Below, piece by piece: positions 1-9,338 of a DNA stretch of 64,000 nucleotides (position 1 is the first letter of the stretch; each line of letters begins with the position of its first letter). A model generated the notes under the pieces. It had not been told where the DNA came from. It was given only the letters and a program-made list of their open reading frames with translations, and did no database searches. This stretch comes from Bacillota bacterium (lineage in GTDB: Bacteria > Bacillota > Clostridia > Christensenellales > UMGS416). The stretch covers positions 1 to 64,000 of the forward strand of contig JAEYPH010000031.1 of NCBI GenBank assembly GCA_023410875.1, given 5' to 3'. The position numbers and the translations under genes are program-made.

Positions 1-4
1 GGAC

Positions 5-215
5 GATGCTGTTGCAGGGGCCGCGATTCAAACGGCGTGCATTCAGGTCAACTTTCGCCCCGACGATAACGGTCGCCGGGGCTTTCCTTGTCTGTTCGTC
101 CCATGCTGGTTTTTTGGAAACGATAGATCGCCTGCGGGCGTGTTCTTGTGTGGGCTTCTTTCTTGTAGTGCGTTTGCCTCCGCCGAGTGAATCGGCGTCG
201 GCGTCGGGGTTGGTG
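5..215 (+). repeat. R2 intergenic repeat, copy a
   Basis: This gene-free stretch aligns by eye with 5352-5570 along its whole length. Shared blocks include GATGCTGTTGCA near the start, the spaced words CTGTTCG, CCCAT and CTGGTT, GACTGCGGGCG-like sequence in the middle, and an end rich in GGCGTCGGCGTCGGGG. It contains an imperfect hairpin around CCCCGACGATAAC/GTCGCCGGGG (about 57-83). No protein is supported here. The remainder up to the gene at 388 is AT-richer and carries TATATT words near 302 and 319 that could serve as a -10 element. Confidence 0.6.
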
Positions 216-387
216 ATGATTGACCGCACGGGTAAAAGAGCTAAAAAGAAATTTATGTCATCTTTTTACATTTCTTGCCGTGAAACCCCGGTACGAAGTG
301 GTATATTATTAAAAACAGTATATTGTGGTATTTCCTGCCCGCGGACAGCGGCGTCTTGTCCATGCAAATACATCGGGAGGGTGGCAC

Positions 388-3300
388 ATGCAGAGATTGG
401 GCAAAGGAATCCTGGCGGTGGCGCTGGTCATGCTTCTGGCGGTCGCGTTTTCGCCGGCGAAGGCGCTGGCAGCGCCTACAGCGTGGGATGTTTACAGCGC
501 AGATGATCTCGCCACGGCGCTGACGTCGGCGCAAAGCGGGGACACCATCCGTCTGATGGCGAGTTTTTCTTATGGCGCCAGCATCGTAATAAACGCAAAG
601 AGTATCACCTTCGACCTGAACGGGCATACGCTCGACATCGACGTTTCCTCCGGCGATGCGTTGACCGTGAATAACGGCGGTGTTGTGACACTGGCTGGCC
701 AGGGGGAAATGAATGTAAATGCCACCGCCAGCAATAGCTGCGGAGTGGTCGCTACGGGCAGCGGCAGCAGCGCCCAGGTCACCAACGTGGCGGCACAGGG
801 CGCTGCCAACGCAACAGCTGTCTATGCCCGTCTGGGTGGCGTGGTCGGTGTTGCCGGCAATGTCACGGTGACCAGCCAGGACGGCTATGGTGTGATAGCA
901 GAGCAGGGCGGCAGCGCGGTCACGGTGGGCGGCAGCGTCTCGGCAGCGGGCACATCGTGTGTCGGCGTTTACTGCAATGGTCTGGGCAGCGCGGTACAGA
1001 TTGCCGGAGACGTCGCTGTTACTGGCAGCTACAGCAACGGCGTATATGCCGATTTCGGCACGGTCACTGTGGGCGGAGGCATTTCGGTACCCGTCAGCGG
1101 GACCGACACGGGAGTGCATTGCAACAAAAACGCTGTCGTTACGGTGGAGGGGTCGATTTCGGCAAGCGCGGATCGGTACATCAGCGTGGATGCCGGTTCC
1201 ATGGCAAAGGAGGACGGCGCGGAAGGCGCCGGCGACGATGCCGGCTACCTGGTCTACACGCGGAACGTCTCCAACGCCAAGGTGCGCGTGAAGATCAAGG
1301 TATGCGAGATCGGCGCGACGGAATATTCCACACTGGACACCGCGCTGGCTCATGTCTCCAACGGGCAGACCATCCGGCTGCTCAGAGATATCAACCACAC
1401 CTCACCTGTCGTCGTGGATGGCAAGGCGATCACCTTCGACCTGAACGGCCATACGCTCAACATCGATGTTTCCTCCGGCGATGCGCTGACGGTGCAGGGC
1501 GGCGGCGTTGTGGCGCTGGCCGGCCAGGGGGAACTGAACGTGAAGGCCACCACCGACTTCGGTTATGGCGTGTATGCCACGGGCAGCGGCAGCAGCGCTC
1601 AAGTCACCAATGCTGAGGCGCAAGGCGGCACCGTCTGGGGTGCATATGCCACGGGAGGCAGTGTGATCGATGTTGCCGGCGATATCACGGTGGCAACCCA
1701 AAGCGGCTGGGGCGCGCTGGCTGCGAATGGCAGCACCGTCTCGGTGGGCGGCAGTGTCTCCGTGGCGGGCGAAGCGACCGGCGGTGTTTATGCTTCCAGC
1801 CCAGGCTGCACGATACAAGTCGCCGGCGACGTCACCACTGCTGGCAGCGGCAGCAACACCGGCGTTTATGCCATTGGCGGCACAGTCACGGTGGGCGGCA
1901 GCATTTCCGTGCCTGCCAATGAAGCCGCCACGGGTGTGATCTGCAACGAAGACGCTTCCATTACCGTGGAAGGATCGATCTCGGCAAGCGCGGACCGGTA
2001 TATCATCATGGATCTTGAAATCCTGACGAAGGCGGACGGCGCGGACGGAGCCGGTGCCGACGCCGGCTACCGGGTCTATACGCGCAACGTTTCCGACGCC
2101 AAGGTGCGCGTGAAGATCAGGGTATGCGGGATCGGCGCGACGGAATATATCACGCTGGACGCCGCGCTGGCTCAGGTCGCGGATGGGCAGACCATCCGGC
2201 TGCTCAGAGACATCGACCATTCTTCTCCTGTTGTCGTGGCTGGCAAGGCGATCACCTTCGATCTGAACGGCCATACGCTCAACATCGAGGTTTCCTCCGG
2301 CAATGCGCTGACGGTGCAGGGCGGCGGCGTTGTGGCGCTGGCCGGCCAGGGGGAACTGAACGTTAGAAACACGGCAGAGTACGGCTTCGCCGTGTATGCC
2401 ACGGGCAGCGGCAGCAGCGCTCAGGTCACCAATGCCACCGTGACCACCGCCACGGGTCCGAACGCCGGCGCTGTGGGCGCGGTTGCCACGGAGGGTGGGG
2501 CGATCGATGTCACCGGCGACATTGCGGTGACTGGCCCTGCCTGTATAGGTGTGTCAGCCTTTGACGGCAGCACGGTTTCGGTGGGCGGCGGCGTTTCCGT
2601 GACCGGCGATGGATGCATTGGCGTGTATACCAATGGTACGGGCACCATGGTCACGGTGTCCGCCAGCGTTGTGCGGCACGGGAACAACGGCGACGTCATA
2701 AAGGCGAATAATGACGGTAATGTAACGGTGGGCGGCAGCATTTGTGCCAATGGCGTGGGGGGCGTTGGCGTGTACAGCTATCGCAGCGCAATCCAGGTCG
2801 CCGGCAATGTCTCTATGCCCGATGACGGCACGGGGCTGCTCCTCCTAGGCGACGCCACCGTTACGGTGGACGGGACGATCAGGGCAGGCGCGGACCGATA
2901 CATCGGCGTGGAGGACGTGTACCTGGCAAAGGGAGAAGGCGTGGCCGGCGCCGGAGACGATGCCGGCTACCTGGTCTATTCGCGATTCGTCTCCTCCGCC
3001 AAGGCCCGCGTGAAGATCAAGGTGTGCCAGATCGGCGCGACGGAGTATGTGGCGCTGGGCGACGCGCTGGCACAGGTCGCAGACGGGCAGACCATCCGGC
3101 TGCTGGAGGACATTGACCACTCGTCCTCCATCGTCGTGGATGGCAAGGAAATTGCCTTCGACCTGAACGGGCATACGCTCAACATCGATGTTTCCTCCGG
3201 CCACGCGCTGACGGTGCAAAACGGCGGCATTGTAACCCTGGACGGCCAGGGGCAGTTGAACGCAAAAACCACCGCCAGCCACGGCTTCGGCGTGTATGCC

Positions 3301-5328
3301 GCGGGGGTTGGCAGCAGCGCGCAGGTCTCCAGCGCCGCGGCGCAGGGCGACCTCGTCCGGGGTGCCTATGCCACGGCTGGTGGCACGATTGATGTCATTG
3401 GCGATGTTACGGTGACAGGCGTTGAAAGCGCTGGCGCGTATGCCGCGTCCGGTGGCACGGTCACTGTGGGCGGCAGCGTTAGCGCCGACGGCAGCGGCAG
3501 CGTAGGCGTGTCGGCCGATGGCGGCACGGTCACCATCGACGGAACCCTTGTTGGGCATACGTACATCCTACTGGCTTCGTCGCCCAGGGAGAGCGGACAA
3601 TGGGAAGCCGCGACGACAAAGCCCGGTTACGTCACTTACGGCAATGGCGCAGGCACTGTATGGGTCAAGACCTCCTTCAACGTGACGTTCAACAGCGACG
3701 GCACGGCCTTTGCCACCATAACGGTACCAGCGGGCATGGCCGTGGGCGCCGGCAGCTGGCCCAGCACTCCCGCCAAGGCCGGGTATACCTTCGGCAACTG
3801 GTTCACCGGCGCCGGCGGCACGGGCACGGAGTTTACAGCGGACACGCTGGTCCAGGCGGCCACCACCGTGTACGCCAAATGGGCGCCCATAGACTACGGC
3901 ATCACCTATGACCTGGCCCACGGTGCGCTTAACCCGGTCAACCCCAACCCAGCAGTCTATAACGTGGAAAGCGCGCCCATCACGCTGAACAACCCGACCA
4001 GAGCCGGTTATACCTTCGCCGGCTGGTCCGGCACAGGCATCGTGGGAACATCCACCAACGTGGTGATACCCACCGGCTCCACCGGAGACCGCACGTATAC
4101 GGCCAACTGGACGGCCAACACTTACACGGTGATCTTCAACGCCCAGGGCGGCACTGTCAACCCGGCAACCAAGACCGTGACCTTCGGCGCAACCTACGGT
4201 ACGCTGCCCACGCCCGTGAAGACAGGGCACACCTTTGGCGGCTGGTACACCGGCACAGGCGGCACAGGAACGAAGGTCTTCTCGTCGTCCGCGGTCACCA
4301 TAACGGCCAACCAGACGCTATACGCCAGGTGGACGGCCAACACTTACACGGTGACCTTCAACGCCCAGGGCGGCACGGTCAGCCCGGCAACCAAGACCGT
4401 GACCTTCGGCGCAACCTACGGCACGCTGCCCACGCCCGCGAAGACGGGGCACAGCTTCGGCGGCTGGTACACCGGCACAGGCGGCACGGGGACGAAAATT
4501 ATCGCATCGTCCACGGTCTCCCTGGCGGCCAACCGCACGCTGTACGCCAAGTGGACTGCCAACAAATACACGATCACCTCCACGGCCAACAACACCGCCT
4601 GGGGCACGGTTTCCGGCGGCGGCAGCTTTGCCTACGGCACGCAGGTCACGGCCAAAGCCACGCCCAAGGCCGGCTATCGCTTCGTGCGCTGGCTGGAGGG
4701 CACGGCCGCCGTATCCACTAGTGCCAGCTACAGCTTCACCGTGACCAAGGCCCGCATCTTGAAGGCTGAGTTTGCAAAGATCGGCACGCCGGTGGTCAAG
4801 GCGGTGTCGGTGGGCTACAACAGCATCCGCCTGACCTGGGCCGCCGTGTCCGGGGCCAAGGGCTATGAGATCTCCCGCTATGACCCCGCAACAAAGCAAT
4901 ACAGGGTGCTCACGACGGTGACCGGCACGAGCTACACCGGCGCCGGCGTGATCACCGGCAAAACCTATTCCTACAAAGTGCGCGCCAAGTGCATAGCGGG
5001 CAGCGTGACGACCTACGGCGGCTATTCGGCCGTTGTGTCGGTGAAGGCAGTGCCGGCCACGCCCGCGGGCGTGAAAGCCGTCCGCGCCTCCGCCACGAGC
5101 ATCAAGCTAACCTGGGGCGCGGTGGTCGGCGCCAGCGGCTACGAGGTGTACCGCTCGGTATGGGCAGCCGGGACCTATGCCAAAGTGGCTGACGCCGCCT
5201 CGGCCACCTTCACCGATACCAAGCGCACCACCGGCAAGACCTATTACTACAAGGTGCGGGCGTACCGTCTGGTCAGCGGCGTCAGGGTGTACGGCGGGTA
5301 TTCCGCCATGGTGTACGCCAAGCCATAA
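388..5328 (+). CDS. large secreted repeat protein with InlB-type B repeats and two fibronectin type III domains
   Basis: This 1646-residue protein starts at the ATG at 388, which has GGGAGG seven bases upstream; an in-frame ATG at 325 has no ribosome site. Residues 1-29 form a signal peptide ending in AKALAA. Four tandem modules follow, each marked by FDLNGHTL at about residues 75, 350, 624 and 924 (periods 275, 274 and 300). They are rich in Gly, Ser, Val and Thr in short beta-strand repeats, suggesting a beta-helix-like stalk. Residues from about 1095 to 1390 hold InlB/Listeria-Bacteroides repeats (GGWYTGTGGTGTK), and about 1393-1465 a divergent one. Two fibronectin type III domains run from about 1466 to the end. 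There is no LPXTG sorting signal, no SLH domain and no C-terminal membrane helix, so how it is held at the surface is unknown. An adhesin or matrix role is inferred. Confidence 0.85.
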   Translation: MQRLGKGILAVALVMLLAVAFSPAKALAAPTAWDVYSADDLATALTSAQSGDTIRLMASFSYGASIVINAKSITFDLNGHTLDIDVSSGDALTVNNGGVVTLAGQGEMNVNATASNSCGVVATGSGSSAQVTNVAAQGAANATAVYARLGGVVGVAGNVTVTSQDGYGVIAEQGGSAVTVGGSVSAAGTSCVGVYCNGLGSAVQIAGDVAVTGSYSNGVYADFGTVTVGGGISVPVSGTDTGVHCNKNAVVTVEGSISASADRYISVDAGSMAKEDGAEGAGDDAGYLVYTRNVSNAKVRVKIKVCEIGATEYSTLDTALAHVSNGQTIRLLRDINHTSPVVVDGKAITFDLNGHTLNIDVSSGDALTVQGGGVVALAGQGELNVKATTDFGYGVYATGSGSSAQVTNAEAQGGTVWGAYATGGSVIDVAGDITVATQSGWGALAANGSTVSVGGSVSVAGEATGGVYASSPGCTIQVAGDVTTAGSGSNTGVYAIGGTVTVGGSISVPANEAATGVICNEDASITVEGSISASADRYIIMDLEILTKADGADGAGADAGYRVYTRNVSDAKVRVKIRVCGIGATEYITLDAALAQVADGQTIRLLRDIDHSSPVVVAGKAITFDLNGHTLNIEVSSGNALTVQGGGVVALAGQGELNVRNTAEYGFAVYATGSGSSAQVTNATVTTATGPNAGAVGAVATEGGAIDVTGDIAVTGPACIGVSAFDGSTVSVGGGVSVTGDGCIGVYTNGTGTMVTVSASVVRHGNNGDVIKANNDGNVTVGGSICANGVGGVGVYSYRSAIQVAGNVSMPDDGTGLLLLGDATVTVDGTIRAGADRYIGVEDVYLAKGEGVAGAGDDAGYLVYSRFVSSAKARVKIKVCQIGATEYVALGDALAQVADGQTIRLLEDIDHSSSIVVDGKEIAFDLNGHTLNIDVSSGHALTVQNGGIVTLDGQGQLNAKTTASHGFGVYAAGVGSSAQVSSAAAQGDLVRGAYATAGGTIDVIGDVTVTGVESAGAYAASGGTVTVGGSVSADGSGSVGVSADGGTVTIDGTLVGHTYILLASSPRESGQWEAATTKPGYVTYGNGAGTVWVKTSFNVTFNSDGTAFATITVPAGMAVGAGSWPSTPAKAGYTFGNWFTGAGGTGTEFTADTLVQAATTVYAKWAPIDYGITYDLAHGALNPVNPNPAVYNVESAPITLNNPTRAGYTFAGWSGTGIVGTSTNVVIPTGSTGDRTYTANWTANTYTVIFNAQGGTVNPATKTVTFGATYGTLPTPVKTGHTFGGWYTGTGGTGTKVFSSSAVTITANQTLYARWTANTYTVTFNAQGGTVSPATKTVTFGATYGTLPTPAKTGHSFGGWYTGTGGTGTKIIASSTVSLAANRTLYAKWTANKYTITSTANNTAWGTVSGGGSFAYGTQVTAKATPKAGYRFVRWLEGTAAVSTSASYSFTVTKARILKAEFAKIGTPVVKAVSVGYNSIRLTWAAVSGAKGYEISRYDPATKQYRVLTTVTGTSYTGAGVITGKTYSYKVRAKCIAGSVTTYGGYSAVVSVKAVPATPAGVKAVRASATSIKLTWGAVVGASGYEVYRSVWAAGTYAKVADAASATFTDTKRTTGKTYYYKVRAYRLVSGVRVYGGYSAMVYAKP

Positions 5329-5351
5329 AACACGTTTCGCTTCGCTTTCGC

Positions 5352-5570
5352 CGCCGATGCTGTTGCATCGTCGGCGATTTGGACGGCTTGCATTTGCGCT
5401 AGATCTCGCCCTGCCGATATCCGTCGGCAGGGCTTCGCTTATCTGTTCGGCCCATTCTGGTTGCTTTGGAGACGATGGATCGACTGCGGGCGGGTCTTTT
5501 TTGCAGGCTCCTTTCTGGCTGTGCGTTTGCCGACGCGGAGTAAATCCGCGTCGGCGTCGGGGGGTATCCC
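5352..5570 (+). repeat. R2 intergenic repeat, copy b
   Basis: This is the second full-length R2 copy, in the same orientation as the one at 5-215, so the pair brackets the large surface-protein gene as direct repeats. It contains a hairpin GCCGATG...CATCGTCGGC (about 5352-5378), then GATTTGGACGGCTTGCAT, a second hairpin GCCCTGCCGATA/CGTCGGCAGGGC (about 5408-5432), and a third, CCGACGCGG/CCGCGTCGG, near the end. No coding capacity is supported between 5329 and 5626. Confidence 0.6.
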
Positions 5571-5626
5571 CTATGTCCTCTCTTCCAGAGAAGTCGCGTT
5601 ACGAGCATAACCACACAAATATTGAG

Positions 5627-5771
5627 CCGAAGGTTTCCAAAGGGCGACCGGAGACCTTTGGCCTTGGTGCAGGAAGCGCTGAGCCCAGCACCACTAGGCG
5701 CGACTCGTCGCGCCAGCCCGCACGATGCGGGCGAGGTGGTGCGTAGGTCGCGCCATCAGGCGCGAAATCTA
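5627..5771 (+). repeat. R1 intergenic repeat, copy a
   Basis: This is one of six R1 copies in the window. It begins with CCGAAGGTTTCCAAAGGG and the short hairpin CCAAAGG...CCTTTGG, runs through a variable middle with its own palindromes (GCACCAC...GTGGTGC), and ends in a GCGCC...GGCGC hairpin followed by GAAAT. Its end abuts the stop codon of the lipoprotein hydrolase on the minus strand. Confidence 0.65.
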
Positions 5772-6935
5772 CCTCGCCAGCTCGTTTCCATATCGATCGT
5801 ACAGAACACCAACGTCTTCCTTCTTGGTGTTCCACACCTTGGAGTCGCCGGCCCACTCGTAATCGCCGCCGCCCCCTGCGCCGGATATTGTCACGATCTG
5901 CCCGGTGCCCAGATAGGCGCCCTTGGGGAAAACGAACACCTCGGAGCCCTTCTGTGACAGCAGGAAGAAACCGGAGATGTCCATGCCCTTCCCGTTGTTG
6001 TGGATTGTGACAGTCTGAGCGTCCTTATCGATTTTGGTGATCGTCATGCGGGCGCCGGTGTGCGGTACTTCCGGGTTGGCGACGGCGATGGCGCCGTCGG
6101 CCCGCACGGTGAGCAGCGCGCCGCAGGCGTAATCCTGCGTGATCAGTACGGTCGCGCCGCCCAGCGCGGCCTGGACCCTGGCGTTCGCGGAATCCTCATC
6201 CGCCGAAGTGTCGGTGGGGATCACGGCATATCGCGGCGACACCGCGGCGGCGAAGGCGTCGGACGTGGCGTCGGGGTTGCCGTGGTTGGCCACCTTGAGG
6301 ATGTCGGCCTTCAGGTCCGCTCCCGCCTGCAGCAGCGTGGCCTCCTCGGCAAACTGCATGTCTCCGGTGAACAGCAGCGTTCGGCCGTTCATGCGGAGCC
6401 GCAGCACCAGGGAATTGTCGTTGTCGTCCTGGTCGTTATACACCAGCGGGCCCAGCACCTCGAAGCGGACGCCGGGGGCGATGTCCATGCCGTCGCCGGC
6501 GCGCAGCTTCCTGTGGTTTAACGAGAACTCCTGGGCTAGCTCGTCGATTTTGTTGCCGCCGTCTTTCTTATTCTCGGATATTTCGGCGGAGTACAGCGTG
6601 CCAATAGGGAAGTTCTGTGCCAGCGTCTCCATGCCGCCGGTGTGGTCGCCGTGGGTGTGGGTCAGGAATACGCCGTCCAGCGCCTCCACGCCGTACACGT
6701 GCAGCCCGCGCAGCAGCTGCGGTGCGGAGGATTTTTCACCGGTGTCGATCAGCCAGGCCTTGCCGGCGGCCAGCACCAGCGTGGCGTCCGCCCGGCCCAT
6801 GTTGAGGAACAATACGCGCAGCTCGCTTTCGGGCGTGTTGGCGGCGGTCGGCAGGCCGGGGACGGGCGCAGCCCCGCAGCCAACGGCCAAGAGCAGCGTC
6901 AATAGGATCATAAGGATGCATCGTACGGCTTTCAC
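5769..6935 (-). CDS. lipoprotein metallo-beta-lactamase-fold hydrolase with C-terminal lamin-tail domain (ComEC-C-like)
   Basis: I chose the GTG at 6935 because GAGGT lies seven bases upstream; the alternative GTG at 6944 sits directly on that site. The N-terminus is a lipoprotein signal with lipobox LLLAVGC, so the protein is probably anchored outside the membrane. The next 270 residues have the layout of ComEC C-terminal-type metallo-hydrolases: LFLNMGRADATLV, a WLIDTG loop, the metal motif THTHGDHTGG, a TGDM strand and VANHGN. The last 95 residues (from about ARMTITKID) resemble a lamin-tail domain (IHNNGKGMDISGFFL). Such proteins are proposed to cut nucleic acids or phosphodiesters outside the cell, but the substrate here is unknown. 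It lies downstream of a two-component system and a CotH gene on the same strand; CotH also carries lamin-tail domains. Confidence 0.85.
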   Translation of the reverse strand: MKAVRCILMILLTLLLAVGCGAAPVPGLPTAANTPESELRVLFLNMGRADATLVLAAGKAWLIDTGEKSSAPQLLRGLHVYGVEALDGVFLTHTHGDHTGGMETLAQNFPIGTLYSAEISENKKDGGNKIDELAQEFSLNHRKLRAGDGMDIAPGVRFEVLGPLVYNDQDDNDNSLVLRLRMNGRTLLFTGDMQFAEEATLLQAGADLKADILKVANHGNPDATSDAFAAAVSPRYAVIPTDTSADEDSANARVQAALGGATVLITQDYACGALLTVRADGAIAVANPEVPHTGARMTITKIDKDAQTVTIHNNGKGMDISGFFLLSQKGSEVFVFPKGAYLGTGQIVTISGAGGGGDYEWAGDSKVWNTKKEDVGVLYDRYGNELAR

Positions 6936-7060
6936 AGCGCACACCTCGGGTTGCGTGGTTTATGCACCCATGATCGTTGATACACATTAAAGCAACATGA
7001 AAGAGCAGACGCGCCGAAAACGCGTGCGACCAAATGAAGATTGGCGGCGGTGAAAACGTG

Positions 7061-8418
7061 TCAATCTGCCAAAGGCAATTCGAAGGTAAACGTGCTGCCT
7101 TCGCCGGGCGTGCTGCTGGCGGTGATTCTGCCGCCGTGGGCTTCCACAATCCACTTGACCATGGAGAGGCCCAGGCCCACGCCGCCCTCCCGGCCGGCGG
7201 CCCTGGCTGGGTCCGCCTGGTAGAAGCGCTCCCAAATGCGCGGCAGGTGGTCCGGCGCGATTCCGATGCCGTCGTCGGCCACGCTGCCCACGATCCGCCC
7301 GCCGCTTTGGGCCAGCTCGATTGCAATGTGGCCGCCGGGCTTGCCATAGGTGATGGCGTTGGCCGTGAGATTCATCAGCATGCGCATCATCATCGTTTCG
7401 TCGGCCCGCACATACAGGCCGGGGGCGATGCCGGTGTGAATCTCGATGCCCTTTGCCCGCGCCGCCTCGCGCTGTTCCTCGGCGACGATCTCGGCCAGCT
7501 CGCTTAGGTTCAGGCGCTCCAACGTCAGCTTCTCGCTGCCCTTGTCCGCCCGGGACAGTGTCAGCAGCTGGGAGATCAGCGCGGACATCGTGCGCGCCTG
7601 CGCCAGTATCACCGACAGCGCACTTCTGGCCTCTTCCGGCGTCCTGGCCTCTTCCAGCGCGTATTCGCCCTGGGCCACGATGACCGCCACCGGCGTGCGC
7701 AGCTCGTGGGAGGCGTCGGAGGTGAACTGCTTCTCGTTTTCGAAGGAGCGCTGCAGCCGGGCGAACATGTCGTTGAACGTGTTGGCCAGCGTGTGAATTT
7801 CGTCGCTGCCGGGGCCGATGTGGATGCGCTGGGAAAGGTCGCGACCCTCCCCGATGCGCTCCGCCGCCTCGCGGATGCGCCGCACCGGCGCAAAGGCCTG
7901 CCGGGCGATCAGATAGCCGCCCAGCGCGGCCACCAGCAGCACCAGGGGCAGCGCGTAGGCCGCCACGGTCAGCAGCGTGTGCATGGCGTTCTCGGAATCC
8001 GACAGCGCCGTGACGCCCCGCACCCAAATGTCGCCGTATTTTTTGACGGCGGTGCGGCTGTCATACACATACCACCGGGAGCTGCCGGCGCTGGCCGTGC
8101 GCACCGCGCCGGCTGCCAGGGCCGGGGGGCTGGCCATCTCCTTGGGCACGCGTCCGTAGATCAGCTTCTGCTCCTTGTCATACACCGAAAGGTAGATGCC
8201 ATGGCTGAAGAAATCCAGATCGTCATCGATGTCCAGCTGGCCGCTGTCGTACTCGATCTCGTCAAAGCTTTGCTGCACCGCCTGCATCAGGGCGGTGCGC
8301 GCCGAAGCCTGGGCCACGCCCTGGCCGATGGAGAAGAGCGCCGCCAGCGTCAGCGCCACCAGCGCGGCCATCAGCGCCGTGTACCACAGCGTGACCCTTG
8401 CCTGTATGGAAAGCCCCT

Positions 8419-8422
<4 letters not shown>
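7061..8422 (-). CDS. OmpR-partner sensor histidine kinase
   Basis: This 453-residue kinase has a first membrane helix at about residues 10-33, an extracellular region to about 150, and a second helix at about 152-175. A HAMP domain (about 176-230), a HisKA domain with SHELRTP (His239) and a HATPase domain (N box NLTANAITYG, G boxes VADDGIGIA and GVGLGLSM) follow. Its ATG overlaps the regulator stop codon by four bases (ATGA), which indicates translational coupling. It autophosphorylates and passes phosphate to the regulator encoded just upstream. The signal is unknown; the adjacent CotH and lipoprotein hydrolase genes on the same strand are possible targets. Confidence 0.93.
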
Positions 8423-9093
<671 letters not shown>

Positions 9094-9135
9094 GCATGAC
9101 CTCCGGGAAGAGCTTGGTTGGCTCCATCGCGAACG

Positions 9136-9330
9136 GAACCCTCCGTCAGGCTGCGGCCTGCCACCTCCCTTGTTAAGGGAGGTAAGAGGATTTCGACCAA
9201 TCTGCACCCTTAGCCCCCTTAACAAGGGGGCTCCGGCCACGGGCCGGTGGGGGTTCGTTCCGGCTCCGGACCTTGGAGAACCCTCCGTCAGGCCAAAAGC
9301 CTGCCACGGCCGCAGGCCGGTGGGGGTTCC
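9136..9330. repeat. R3 intergenic repeat (one full and one partial copy)
   Basis: The spacer between CotH and the response regulator contains AACCCTCCGTCAGGC, then the hairpin CCTCCCTTGTTAAGGGAGG, CCCCCTTAACAAGGGGG, and GGCCGGTGGGGGTTCG. A second CCCTCCGTCAGGC ... GGCCGGTGGGGGTTCC unit follows. The same words recur in inverse orientation at 57977-58090. No protein is supported. Confidence 0.65.
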
Positions 9331-9338
9331 GCTGCCCC

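Noticed and set aside
253..2274. Long minus-strand open frames opposite the surface-protein gene (381 and 290 residues)
   Set aside because: They are antisense shadows of a repetitive, GC-rich gene, lack ribosome sites and have compositions full of His, Arg and Ala without any family motif.
3568..4899. Further antisense frames (220 and 193 residues) over the InlB repeats
   Set aside because: The plus-strand protein has a signal peptide and recognised domains; these frames repeat with its modules and have no independent signal.
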